64,000 nt of DNA from Dysgonomonas sp. 511 (GTDB taxonomy: Bacteria; Bacteroidota; Bacteroidia; Bacteroidales; Dysgonomonadaceae), in the NCBI RefSeq assembly GCF_010501105.1, contig NZ_QVMQ01000006.1, positions 47,390 to 111,389 of the forward strand, in the 5' to 3' direction. Position 1 is the first letter of the stretch. Each line of letters starts with the position of its first letter. The notes beneath the pieces are model-generated. The model saw only the letters and a program-made list of their open reading frames with translations. It was not told the origin of the DNA and did no database searches. A program made the position numbers and the translations under genes. Of the stretch, positions 49,115 to 57,731 are shown one piece after another.

Positions 49115-51121
49115 ATGAGAAGAATACTTTTTTTAGCAGCTTGCCTTGCCAGTGGTTTATTACCACTGGCAGCGCAGGAAACGGAATATCGTATCAGCCT
49201 GAAATCTCCCGGCAATCCGGCGCAAACCTATACGCTAACAGAAGCCGCCGATGGAACGTTAAAAGCTGCTGCTGATTTGCCGGTACAGGTTTTCCGGAAA
49301 AACCTTACGGAAGGGATAAACTCTGTAGAAGAAATAACATTAAAGGCTGGCAGTACGGTTTACTTCAGTTTCGAAGAAGTGGTCAAGTCTGAGTTTAATC
49401 ATAGCGATTGCCAGTTCTATATGCCCGGATTCTGGTATCACCGCAACCTTCGCTCGCCCAAAGAAGCTCCTTCTTTCCATACCAGCGATAGCTGGCTGGT
49501 GCGCGAAGACCGTCTGAGTACACCGCTTACCGGAATATTCAACGAGAAAACGGGCGATTATTACACTGTAGTGCGCACAGGCAAACAGGATAAAGAATGC
49601 CTGACAACTCATAGTGCAGGCGAAGTGATACTAAGCGGCAAAACGTCTCTCGGCTTTACCGGGTTTCGCAATGTGGGTGGCAAGGCTGCGCTTGTATTTG
49701 GTTTTCCTTATAGTGAAGCCCCGAAGACATATATCCGCAAACTAACGTTGGCTCCCGCTATACAAACTTTCATAAAATTGGAAAAAGGCGAAAGCATCAC
49801 TTTGACATGGAATGTAAGGAAAGGAAACGCTGCCGATTATTCGGGCTTCGTAGCCGATGTATGGAATTATTCTTTCGACAGCTTTAACCCGCAAAAGGTA
49901 GAAGCCCAATATTCGCCTGACGAGGCAAAAGCCATACTTGCCAATTTCTTCAAAGAAAGCTATGTGGATAAGTACGACCTGAAATACTATTCGGGAGTCC
50001 ATATGCGCACAGACAATTGCGCTAGCACGGGTTCTATCGAAGTCGGATTTGTAGGGCGTGTATTGCTCAACGCTTTCAATGCTCTGGAATATGGTGAAGC
50101 AAACAACCGCGCAGATCTGGTAGCAAGTGCAAACGCCATTTTCGACAGCTATCTCGTACATGGGTTTACCTCTAACGGGTTCTTTCGGGAATTTATAGAT
50201 GAAACCCATAAAGAAGAGCCTAACGTATATAGTATCCGCCGCCAGTCGGAAGGAGCTTTCGCAGTACTCAATTATCTGGAATATGAGCGCAGAAAAGGGC
50301 GTAAACATACCCAGTGGGAAGAAAGGATCAAGCAGTTGCTCGCCAATTTCTTGAAACTGCAAAATGCAGATGGAAGTTTTCCGCGTAAATTTGATAATAA
50401 TTTCACAGTGATTGACGGCACAGGAGGTAGCACGCCTTCGGCAACGCTGCCATTGGTTATGGCTTCTACTTACTTCAAAAATAAAGAATATCTTGCCAGC
50501 GCCAAACAAACAGCCGGTTATCTGGAAAAGGAACTGATATCTAAGGCTGATTACTTTTCTTCTACGCTCGATGCGAATTGCGAAGATAAAGAAGCCTCAT
50601 TATACGCTGCTACAGCCATGTATTACTTGTCTTTCGTAACAAAAGGGCAAGAACGTGAACATTATGTAGACCTTTGCAAGAAAAGTGCTTACTTTACGCT
50701 GTCGTGGTACTATATGTGGAATGTGCCTTTTGCCCAGGGACAAATGCTTGGCGATGTAGGCTTCGAATCGAGAGGATGGGGCAATGTTTCGGTAGAGAAC
50801 AACCATATCGACGTATTTATTTTTGAGTTTGCCACTATTCTCGACTGGCTGGCAAAAGAGCGTAACGAACCGCGTTTTTCATCCTTCTCGGGAGTGATAA
50901 AAAGCTCGATGTTGCAACTGATGCCCGTTTCGAGACATATGTTCAATATTGGCAAAGTAGGATATTATCCCGAAGTAGTACAACATACCAACTGGGATTA
51001 TGGCAAGAACGGCAAAGGTTTCTACAACGATATCTTCGCTCCAGGCTGGACAGTGGCTTCACTTTGGCAGATGTTATCTCCCGACCGGGTAGAAAATTAT
51101 TTTAACCCCCAAAAAAGGTAG
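49115..51121 (+). CDS. Secreted protein with probable alpha/alpha-toroid enzyme domain, unassigned
   Basis: A 668-residue protein with a signal peptide (ending LLPLAAQ). Residues 20-250 look beta-rich (FWYHRNLRSPKEAPSFHTSDSW), and residues 270-650 are a run of helical pairs with conserved polar ends such as MRTDNCASTGSIEVGF, FFREFIDETHKEEP, QNADGSFPRKF and ENNHIDVFIFEF. This resembles alpha/alpha-barrel glycosidases or lyases with a preceding beta-domain, but I do not recognise the family. It is the last gene of the GH43/SusCD operon, so it probably acts on the same glycan. Acidic residues near 395-440 and 570 are candidate catalysts. Confidence 0.75.
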   Translation: MRRILFLAACLASGLLPLAAQETEYRISLKSPGNPAQTYTLTEAADGTLKAAADLPVQVFRKNLTEGINSVEEITLKAGSTVYFSFEEVVKSEFNHSDCQFYMPGFWYHRNLRSPKEAPSFHTSDSWLVREDRLSTPLTGIFNEKTGDYYTVVRTGKQDKECLTTHSAGEVILSGKTSLGFTGFRNVGGKAALVFGFPYSEAPKTYIRKLTLAPAIQTFIKLEKGESITLTWNVRKGNAADYSGFVADVWNYSFDSFNPQKVEAQYSPDEAKAILANFFKESYVDKYDLKYYSGVHMRTDNCASTGSIEVGFVGRVLLNAFNALEYGEANNRADLVASANAIFDSYLVHGFTSNGFFREFIDETHKEEPNVYSIRRQSEGAFAVLNYLEYERRKGRKHTQWEERIKQLLANFLKLQNADGSFPRKFDNNFTVIDGTGGSTPSATLPLVMASTYFKNKEYLASAKQTAGYLEKELISKADYFSSTLDANCEDKEASLYAATAMYYLSFVTKGQEREHYVDLCKKSAYFTLSWYYMWNVPFAQGQMLGDVGFESRGWGNVSVENNHIDVFIFEFATILDWLAKERNEPRFSSFSGVIKSSMLQLMPVSRHMFNIGKVGYYPEVVQHTNWDYGKNGKGFYNDIFAPGWTVASLWQMLSPDRVENYFNPQKR

Positions 51122-51142
51122 GGTTGTTAGGTTCTGGTTATA

Positions 51143-51188
51143 AACACAAAAAAGGTGTCCTTTCTTACTTTTGGGACACCTTCTTTGT
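51143..51188. terminator. Terminator shared by convergent genes, copy of 33094-33138
   Basis: AAGGTGTCC (51152-51160) and GGACACCTT (51174-51182) with flanking ACACAAA / TTTGTGT. It closes the GH43 operon and, on the other strand, the DUF5606 gene. Confidence 0.85.
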
Positions 51189-51197
51189 GTTTATTGG

Positions 51198-51635
51198 TTA
51201 TTCAGCCTTTTCTTCTGCGGCTTCCTCTGGTGCTTCTTCAGCTTTTTCTACTTTTTCGAAATCTACTCCGGCATCGGTGAGGATATTATACCAACTCATT
51301 ATTTTTTTGATGTCGGTAGGGTAAACACGTTCCCTGTCGAAGTCGGGAAGTATTTCCTTAAAGTATTTTCTCAGTTCGTCAGGCTTCATACCCGCCGGGA
51401 TGGCTACCTTTTCGCCATTCTCTTTATTCTTTATAGAAACAAGGATATCCCTTAGAGGAACATCATCGGCCTCGGTATAGATGGAGATATCGCCCAGCGA
51501 CACCACTTTGTCGCGCGGATGGATAGGCATTTTCTTACTATCTACCAACGATTCTACTATCACCATATTCTTGCTATTGGATAGTAACTTAAACAGCCCC
51601 GGTTTTCCTGATACTGATAAGATAGACTTTAACAT
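51198..51635 (-). CDS. DUF5606 domain protein
   Basis: A 145-residue cytoplasmic protein conserved in Bacteroidota (DUF5606). The N-terminus LKSILSVSGKPGLFKLLS is an SH3-like start, ISIYTEADDVPLRDIL lies in the middle, and DFDRERVYPTDIKKIMSWYNIL near residues 95-120 is the most conserved part. The C-terminal tail is Glu/Ala-rich and disordered. The function is not known; no motif points to an enzyme. It has its own promoter and is transcribed alone. Confidence 0.85.
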   Translation of the reverse strand: MLKSILSVSGKPGLFKLLSNSKNMVIVESLVDSKKMPIHPRDKVVSLGDISIYTEADDVPLRDILVSIKNKENGEKVAIPAGMKPDELRKYFKEILPDFDRERVYPTDIKKIMSWYNILTDAGVDFEKVEKAEEAPEEAAEEKAE

Positions 51636-51680
51636 ATTAATTCAATTTAAGTTTTGTCGTTTTTTTGTTTAGTTGAGCGA

Positions 51681-51688
51681 CAAAAATA
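51681..51688 (-). promoter_or_regulatory. -7 box of the DUF5606 gene
   Basis: The minus strand reads TATTTTTG, a match to TAnnTTTG, about 46 bases before the ATG. Confidence 0.5.
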
Positions 51689-51772
51689 ATGCTTAACAGT
51701 CAAATATCTGTAATTTAGTTTCATAAAAAAAGATATATTCTAATCAATCCCTTGATAAACAGGGGGATATTT

Positions 51773-52699
51773 TTAGAAAATCTTTTTGTAGACATGGCAG
51801 TAGGGGCTTGTGCCCTTATGCTCGTAATATTGTTGATGGTAATCTTCTGCTTTCCAGAATGTAGAGGCCGGTTTGAGCATCGTAGCTACCTTGTATCCCT
51901 TGTCTTCCAGTGTCTTGATATATTTTTCAGCTATATCCTTTTCTTCTTCATTGGAATAGAAAATGCATGACAAGTATTGAGGGCCTATATCGGGGCCTTG
52001 CCCATTTGTCTGGGTGAAATCGTGTGTTTCGAAAAACAGTTTCATCAAGTTCTCATAACTTGTTTTAGAAGTATCGTAATCTACCTCGGTAGTCTCCAGA
52101 TGTCCTGTATTTTTGCGGCAAACCTGTTCGTAAGACGGATTGTCCACGTGGCCGCCCATAAAGCCTACAGCTGTATGTTTTACGCCATCTGCCTTCATAA
52201 AATAATATTCGGTTCCCCAGAAGCATCCTGAGGCAAAATAAGCTTTTCTTATCATAATTTCTTTTTCAGGAATAAATTTCAAAGATATAGAATTTACACA
52301 ATGCCGTGTGTTCTTGTCGGTAAAACCTTCGTTGAGGAATACATGTCCCAGATGCGCGCCGCAATTGTTGCAGATAATCTCCGTACGCATGCCATCTGCG
52401 TCGGGTATGCGTTTTACAGCTCCTTTTATCTCGTCGTCGAACGAAGGCCATCCGCAATGCGATTCGAATTTATCCGACGACTTGTAGAGTGGGGCATCGC
52501 ACCTGCGGCATACGTATATGCCTCCTTCTTTATTGTTCAGGTATTCACCTGTGAATGGGGCTTCTGTTGCTTTGCCTATAATGACCCGTTCTTCTTCGGG
52601 CGTCAATTTATTGTACTTCATGTCTTCTTTTTTGTTTTGGCTTTGGGCGCACGAAACGCCTGAAAATATGATGCATAATATATATATGAACCGTGTCAT
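51773..52699 (-). CDS. msrBA: Fused peptide methionine sulfoxide reductase MsrB-MsrA, lipoprotein
   Basis: A 308-residue enzyme that repairs both forms of methionine sulfoxide. A lipoprotein signal (GVSCAQ) places it outside the cytoplasm. The MsrB domain comes first (CRRCDAPLY, HCGWPSF, CNNCGAHLGHVF with the zinc CxxC pairs, and the catalytic RHCVNSISL), the MsrA domain second with the catalytic Cys in ASGCFWGTEYYF and GHLETTEVDYD. The usual fusion order is MsrA then MsrB; both orders occur. It overlaps the upstream HELIH gene by four bases, so the two are co-translated. Likely protects envelope proteins from oxidation. Confidence 0.93.
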   Translation of the reverse strand: MTRFIYILCIIFSGVSCAQSQNKKEDMKYNKLTPEEERVIIGKATEAPFTGEYLNNKEGGIYVCRRCDAPLYKSSDKFESHCGWPSFDDEIKGAVKRIPDADGMRTEIICNNCGAHLGHVFLNEGFTDKNTRHCVNSISLKFIPEKEIMIRKAYFASGCFWGTEYYFMKADGVKHTAVGFMGGHVDNPSYEQVCRKNTGHLETTEVDYDTSKTSYENLMKLFFETHDFTQTNGQGPDIGPQYLSCIFYSNEEEKDIAEKYIKTLEDKGYKVATMLKPASTFWKAEDYHQQYYEHKGTSPYCHVYKKIF

Positions 52700-53040
52700 G
52701 TCTCCGCCTCCTTCCTATAATAATGTATAAAACTGTATAGTTTTCTTTTCTTCAGGTACGAAGGATCGTGCATATTGCGGTATGCTTCACGCTCGTACGA
52801 TATGTTGAGGTATGCCTTATACTTGTCTCCATACTGTATCCATCTGATAAGCCATTCGGCAACATATGACAGATAAAAGGGTATGATGAGCATTTCCAGC
52901 ATTTGCCGTGTGTGTATCAACTCATGGTCTTTCTCTACACTGGTTAGCCTCCCATACTCTTTGCGTGCAATAATCAAGCCAAAAAGGTTTATAGCACCAA
53001 ATCCTTTAGGTGGAAAATGTTTACTGTATATTATTTTCAT
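52696..53040 (-). CDS. Small protein with HExxH motif
   Basis: A 114-residue protein starting MKIIYSKHFPPKGFGAINLF. Near residue 40 it has DHELIHTRQ, an HExxH zinc-binding pattern, then a hydrophobic stretch (MLIIPFYLSYVAEWLIR) and SYEREAYRN, where the Glu could be a third metal ligand. Similar short Bacteroidales proteins exist without assigned function. The four-base ATGA overlap with msrBA suggests a shared transcript and perhaps an envelope stress role. A true protease would be unusually small. Confidence 0.7.
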   Translation of the reverse strand: MKIIYSKHFPPKGFGAINLFGLIIARKEYGRLTSVEKDHELIHTRQMLEMLIIPFYLSYVAEWLIRWIQYGDKYKAYLNISYEREAYRNMHDPSYLKKRKLYSFIHYYRKEAET

Positions 53041-53146
53041 CTACAGGCAAATATATTAGGGCGACCGATTGTTTACAAGTTTTTTGAGGCAAATTTTGTT
53101 AACGCTGATATTTTAAATACCTTCGATGTTATAAAACAAATGAAAT

Positions 53147-54406
53147 ATGGAACTGGTTTACGCACTGATTATATTAGTTTTAGCCATAGTGGTTATCTTT
53201 TTTATGCAACGCGGAAATAGGCAGCGTGAGTTGGAACTGAAAAATGAGGCCTTGCACCTTGCAGCAGATAAGGAATCGCTTAGTGAGGAAAAAATAGAGT
53301 ATATACGCCAGCAAGCCGAACTGAAGGCTGCTTTGCAGGCAAAAGAAGAACAGCTTAAAAATCAACAGGAGGAACTGCTGAGTGCCCGTACCCAGCTCAA
53401 TAAAGATTTCCAGATTCTAGCGAACCAGATTCTTGAGGAAAAGACTATCCGCTTTACCGATGTCAACAAGGCAAATATGGAAGCAATCCTCAAACCGCTG
53501 AACGAAAAGCTGGTAGAGTTTAAAACCAAAGTGGAGGAAACTTACGATAAGGAGTCGAAACAGCGTTTCTCTCTCGAAGAAAGGATAAAAGACCTTGTTG
53601 CCCTCAACAACCAGATAAGCGAAGATGCCAATAACCTGACAAAAGCCTTGAAAGGAAATAATAAGGTGCAAGGCAACTGGGGCGAAATGATTCTGGAATC
53701 GATACTGGAGAAGTCGGGGCTGAAAAAGGGCGAAGAGTATTATACGCAAGAATTTATTGTAGACGAAAATGGCAATCGCATAAAGAATGAGCAGGAAAGC
53801 TATATGCAGCCCGATGTGGTGGTGGTCTATCCCGGCGGACGCAAGATTATTATAGATTCGAAAGTGTCGCTGAGTGCTTATGTGCGTTACGTAGAGGCTG
53901 CGACAGATGATGTGAAAATAGGTGCAGAAAAAGAACATATTGCATCAGTTAAACAGCATATTGACGAATTGAGCAAAAAATCGTATCAGGACTATGTGGA
54001 ATCTCTCGATTTTGTGATGATGTTTGTGCCCAACGAGCCGGCGTATATTCTGGCTATGCAGCTCGATTCGGGGTTGTGGGACTATGCCTATCGCAAACGC
54101 ATATTACTCATCAGCCCTACCAATCTGATAGCTTCGCTCAAAGTAGTGTCCGACCTGTGGAAACGGGAATATCAAAGCCGTAATGCGATAGAAATAGCCA
54201 AGCGGGGAGCAGCCCTTTACGATAAATTTGCGGGTTTTGTGGATACGTTGCAGGATGTTGGGAAGAATATCGAGCGTTCGCAAAAAGCATACGATAAAGC
54301 ATTCTCGCAGTTGAAAGACGGTAATGGGAATCTTATCCGTCAGGCTCAAATGCTTAAAGAATTGGGAGTGAAGGCCCAAAAAGAACTTCCGGAAAGCGAT
54401 ATTTGA
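53147..54406 (+). CDS. rmuC: DNA recombination protein RmuC
   Basis: A 419-residue RmuC protein, of a family linked to limiting inversions and rearrangements at short inverted repeats. It has an N-terminal membrane anchor (MELVYALIILVLAIVVIFF), a long coiled coil (residues 25-150) and the restriction-endonuclease-like domain with KVQGNWGEMILESILEKSGL, QPDVVVVYPGGRKIIIDSKVSLSAY and FVPNEPAYILAM. The IIDSKV part holds the nuclease-like core residues. Complete. It is the last chromosomal gene before the integrated element. Confidence 0.93.
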   Translation: MELVYALIILVLAIVVIFFMQRGNRQRELELKNEALHLAADKESLSEEKIEYIRQQAELKAALQAKEEQLKNQQEELLSARTQLNKDFQILANQILEEKTIRFTDVNKANMEAILKPLNEKLVEFKTKVEETYDKESKQRFSLEERIKDLVALNNQISEDANNLTKALKGNNKVQGNWGEMILESILEKSGLKKGEEYYTQEFIVDENGNRIKNEQESYMQPDVVVVYPGGRKIIIDSKVSLSAYVRYVEAATDDVKIGAEKEHIASVKQHIDELSKKSYQDYVESLDFVMMFVPNEPAYILAMQLDSGLWDYAYRKRILLISPTNLIASLKVVSDLWKREYQSRNAIEIAKRGAALYDKFAGFVDTLQDVGKNIERSQKAYDKAFSQLKDGNGNLIRQAQMLKELGVKAQKELPESDI

Positions 54407-54500
54407 CGAAATAATAAATGTAAATCGTACACTAAACGTAAAATAAAGTTAATTTTGAAAAAAATATTGGCAAACATGTTGTATAACATAAAAAATCACC

Positions 54501-54585
54501 TATCTTTGTACTGTGTTTTTCATGGTATTAGATTTAAGGTTAACAATGAAGATTGGTTGTCGGGATGACAACCTTTTCTTTTTTA
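54501..54585 (+). ncRNA. Short independent transcript upstream of the integrases (candidate sRNA)
   Basis: TATCTTTG (54501-54508) is a perfect -7 box. About 46 bases further on is GGTTGTC-GGGAT-GACAACC followed by CTTTTCTTTTTT, a textbook terminator. The roughly 70-nt product contains CATGGTATTAGATTTAAGG and TTAACAATGAAG. I recall near-identical short units dispersed in Bacteroides genomes, but could not verify this. No long ORF is present. The gap to the first integrase (54586-54767) has no other clear feature. Confidence 0.6.
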
Positions 54586-54767
54586 TTCTTTATAGTAATT
54601 GATTTTATAAGTTATTGATATTCATTCGAAAAAACGCTGGTTTATGTTACCGTTAAAACGGTGTCCTTTCCTTAAAATAGACCATAGTTGGTAAAATACC
54701 CCTCTCTAATGTGTAGTAAACATGTGTAGCGATTTTAATGCCTTTTTGGTTATAAAATCCAAGGAGT

Positions 54768-56054
54768 ATGAATACCATTAACATCAAAGCAGAGAAACAA
54801 ACAAAAGACAAAGGTAAGGTAAAACTTATTATGATCTTTCATAAGACAGGGTTCTGTCGGGCGAAAAAGGTATTGGAGATTACAGGGTGCTTTAAGGACT
54901 GGGATTCAAAAAAGCAGCAATTCAAGCCTAATTGTAGTGAAAATGAAGAGAAGAACAAACAGTTGGCTGAAATAAGAGGGAAATATATGAAAGTCGCTGA
55001 ATTATGGGATCAGGAAGGACGCACATGGTCGCCTGCACAATGGTCCGGCTGTTTTGACATAGACAAGAAAAAGGATCATGACAAATTGCAGGTAAAATCA
55101 GTCTCCCAAGTTATTGATATGCTTATTGAACAATATGAAAGCAAGAAACGTATTAAAAACGGAGTTGAAGTGTCAAGCTATTCTAATGTAAGAGAGTATA
55201 AATTCTTAAAATCGTCCTTATGTGAGTTCACCAGAGAGAAATATAAGAAACAATTCCAATCTTTCCATTTCATCCATATAACTGAAGATTTCCTAAAATC
55301 ATATTCAGACTTCCTGAAAGAAAGAGGTGCTAAAAACGGAAACAAAGGAGGTCTCGTCCATCGACTTAAAAAACTTCGGGCTGTTGTAAACTATGCAAAT
55401 ACTGTACTGAGAAATATAAATGCAGATGTAAGTATTTTCAAAAGCGTAGAATCGAACATGAAACAACCCAAGTTCATTCCTAAATCTATACCGCATAGTG
55501 TAATAATGCAGATAGAGGATATCGACAGGTCACAATTTTCTAAAGTTGAACAATTTCATTTGGATTTGTTTTTATTCAGCTTTTATGCCGGAGGTATGTG
55601 CAATATTGATATTGCTTATTTGAACTGGGACTCTATCAAATCTGATGAAACTATAGAATACGAAAGAATTAAAGTCTGCAAAGACGCTAAAGTTCCTTTT
55701 ATTGATAAAGCAAAATCAATAATCAATAAGTATGAAACCAAAGGTTACGAAAATTATGTTTTTCCTATATTCACACATAAACATATTACAGAGAAACAAA
55801 AAAGAGAAAGAATGGATAGGTTGTGCTCTAAAGTAAATAAAACTCTTGAAAAGATACGTGTATTAATTGGATATGACGAAAAGATAACATGGAATTCAGC
55901 CCGTGGTTCTTTCATAACCAAAATGATCAATGACGGATACAACCCGGCTGTAGTTGCAGAACATGCAGGAAATAGCCCTCAGATAATTTTCAAACATTAT
56001 TACAAGGTGATGGAACAATCGGAAACAAGACAACGGATGAATAATAATTTCTAG
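54768..56054 (+). CDS. Tyrosine recombinase/integrase (tandem copy 1)
   Basis: A 428-residue Bacteroidota-type tyrosine recombinase. It has an N-terminal Arm/SAM-like region (KVKLIMIFHKTGFCRAKKVL), a core-binding domain (YSNVREYKFLKSSLCEFTR) and a catalytic domain. The second Arg is in NSARGSFITKM (R379), the late His in AEHAGNSPQ and the nucleophile Tyr in FKHYYKVM (Y411 or Y412). The first Arg box, normally LRGM, reads YAGGMCNIDIAYL, so Gly replaces the first catalytic Arg. The gene is followed by a terminator at 56086-56125. It is about three-quarters identical to the next gene. Confidence 0.92.
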   Translation: MNTINIKAEKQTKDKGKVKLIMIFHKTGFCRAKKVLEITGCFKDWDSKKQQFKPNCSENEEKNKQLAEIRGKYMKVAELWDQEGRTWSPAQWSGCFDIDKKKDHDKLQVKSVSQVIDMLIEQYESKKRIKNGVEVSSYSNVREYKFLKSSLCEFTREKYKKQFQSFHFIHITEDFLKSYSDFLKERGAKNGNKGGLVHRLKKLRAVVNYANTVLRNINADVSIFKSVESNMKQPKFIPKSIPHSVIMQIEDIDRSQFSKVEQFHLDLFLFSFYAGGMCNIDIAYLNWDSIKSDETIEYERIKVCKDAKVPFIDKAKSIINKYETKGYENYVFPIFTHKHITEKQKRERMDRLCSKVNKTLEKIRVLIGYDEKITWNSARGSFITKMINDGYNPAVVAEHAGNSPQIIFKHYYKVMEQSETRQRMNNNF

Positions 56055-56085
56055 AAGACTAACTGTCTGGTATTACATAATAAGT

Positions 56086-56125
56086 AAGGCTGTGATTTAT
56101 CCAAGAGATTAGTCACGGCCTTTTT
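56086..56125 (+). terminator. Terminator after integrase 1
   Basis: AAGGC-T-GTGA pairs with TCAC-G-GCCTT across a loop of about 17 bases and ends in TTTTT. Confidence 0.75.
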
Positions 56126-56322
56126 ATCGAAATTATAATATTCTTAAAGGTGTCACTTGCAAAATGAATGAAAGTTTTGGCGACATCCTTTCTTTTTATT
56201 TTTCATATTTTTCCATTTGATATATTTTTGATTTTCAGCACATTTGCACATTGTTCGTAAATTTTATAGAAATTATTTTCTCTTTTCTAAAACAACTGCA
56301 AACAAGGTTCCCTAATCTTTCA

Positions 56323-56339
56323 TGTACAAAACTTGTACA
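56323..56339. promoter_or_regulatory. Palindrome upstream of integrase 2
   Basis: TGTACAA-AAC-TTGTACA has perfect 7-bp arms. It lies 41 bases before the integrase 2 start and no such site precedes integrase 1. It may be an operator or a recombinase site. The rest of the 325-base gap (56126-56322) is AT-rich; AAAGGTGTC and GACATCCTTT near 56148-56195 could form a weak hairpin. Confidence 0.5.
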
Positions 56340-56379
56340 GCACTTTGGGTGCCTAATGTAGTTATTTAATTAAAAGAGA

Positions 56380-57669
56380 ATGAATTCAATTATCGTAAAA
56401 GGCGAACAACGGAAAAAGGATCAAAGCAAAGTTAAGCTAACCCTTATTTTTCACAAAACAGGATTTTGCCGGGCTAAAAAAGTTTTAGATATTACCGGGG
56501 ATTTTAAAGATTGGGATGCTCAGAAGCAACAATTCAAATCAAATTCCAGTGAAAATGAAGAAAAAAACAAATTTCTGGCTGGCATAAAAAGTAAATACAA
56601 AAAGGTAGCTGAAGTCTGGGACCAGGAAGACCGGGTTTGGTCTCCGACACAGTGGGCTGTATGTTTCGATTTCGAAGAAAGGAAAGAACAGGACAAAATT
56701 GTGGTAAAATCAATATACCAGACCATTGATATCCTTATAGAATATTTCGAGAATAAGAAACGCTTCAAGAATGGAGTTGAAATATCTAGTTACTCTAATG
56801 TCAGGGAATATAAATTCTTGAAGTCGTCTTTATGTGAATTTACAAGACAAGTATACAATAAACAGTTCCAGTCTTTTCATTTTAACCACATAACAAAAGA
56901 TTTCATTAATGATTATTCCACTTTTTTACAAAAGAGAGGAGAGAAAAACGGGAACAAAGGTAGTCTTATACAACGTCTGAAAAAATTGAAAGCTGTCGTA
57001 AACTATGCTTATGGCACATTAAAAAATCCGAATGCAGACGTTAGTGTATTCGAGTGTGTAGAATCAAAAATGAAACATGCCAAATTTATTCCGAAATCTA
57101 TTCCACATAGTGTTATAAAAAAAATAGAAGGTTTGGATAGGATTCAATTTTCAAAAATAGAACGATTCCATTTAGACTTATTTTTATTCAGTTTTTACGC
57201 TGGAGGTATGTGTAATATTGATGTCGCCTATTTGAACTGGGGGGCAATTAAATCCGGAGATACTCTCGAATATGAAAGGATAAAAGTTTGTAAGGATGCA
57301 AGAGTTCCCCTTATCGACAAAGCAAAAGCAATATTAAGTAAATATGAAGGAACCGGATATAGCAATCTTGTGTTTCCTATATTTACCCACAAACACATAA
57401 CAGAAAAACAAAAACGGGAAAGACTTGAAAGGCTTTGTACTAAAGTAAATCAAACATTGGAAAAAATTCGTATTCTAGTCTCTTATGAGGATAAAATCAC
57501 ATGGAATGCCGCTCGTGGTTCGTTCATAACAAAAATGATCAACGATGGCTATAATCCAGCTGTTGTCGCTGAACATGCAGGAAATAGTCCTCAAATAATA
57601 TTCAAACATTATTACAAAGTGATGGAACAGTCTAAAACAAAGCAGAAAATGAATAACACTTTCAAGTAA
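56380..57669 (+). CDS. Tyrosine recombinase/integrase (tandem copy 2)
   Basis: A 429-residue paralogue of the preceding gene, colinear throughout (VKLTLIFHKTGFCRAKKVL, YSNVREYKFLKSSLCEFTR, FKHYYKVMEQ). The catalytic blocks are NAARGSFITKM, AEHAGNSPQ and HYY. Like copy 1 it has YAGGMCNIDVAYL, with Gly in place of the first catalytic Arg. Differences are spread along the gene at both synonymous and non-synonymous sites, so this is an old duplication and both copies appear maintained. It faces the phage-like cluster across a hairpin. Confidence 0.92.
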   Translation: MNSIIVKGEQRKKDQSKVKLTLIFHKTGFCRAKKVLDITGDFKDWDAQKQQFKSNSSENEEKNKFLAGIKSKYKKVAEVWDQEDRVWSPTQWAVCFDFEERKEQDKIVVKSIYQTIDILIEYFENKKRFKNGVEISSYSNVREYKFLKSSLCEFTRQVYNKQFQSFHFNHITKDFINDYSTFLQKRGEKNGNKGSLIQRLKKLKAVVNYAYGTLKNPNADVSVFECVESKMKHAKFIPKSIPHSVIKKIEGLDRIQFSKIERFHLDLFLFSFYAGGMCNIDVAYLNWGAIKSGDTLEYERIKVCKDARVPLIDKAKAILSKYEGTGYSNLVFPIFTHKHITEKQKRERLERLCTKVNQTLEKIRILVSYEDKITWNAARGSFITKMINDGYNPAVVAEHAGNSPQIIFKHYYKVMEQSKTKQKMNNTFK

Positions 57670-57696
57670 ACATTTTTATTGAAAACAATGTAATAT

Positions 57697-57731
57697 GGGA
57701 TATATGTGATGTATATCCCGTACTCTTTTTT
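57697..57731. terminator. Terminator between integrase 2 and the leftward cluster
   Basis: GGGATATA-(TGTGATG)-TATATCCC, followed by GTACTCTTTTTT on the plus strand. Confidence 0.7.

Noticed and set aside
54586..54767. tRNA gene as integration site
   Set aside because: No cloverleaf or CCA-like end could be found next to the integrases.
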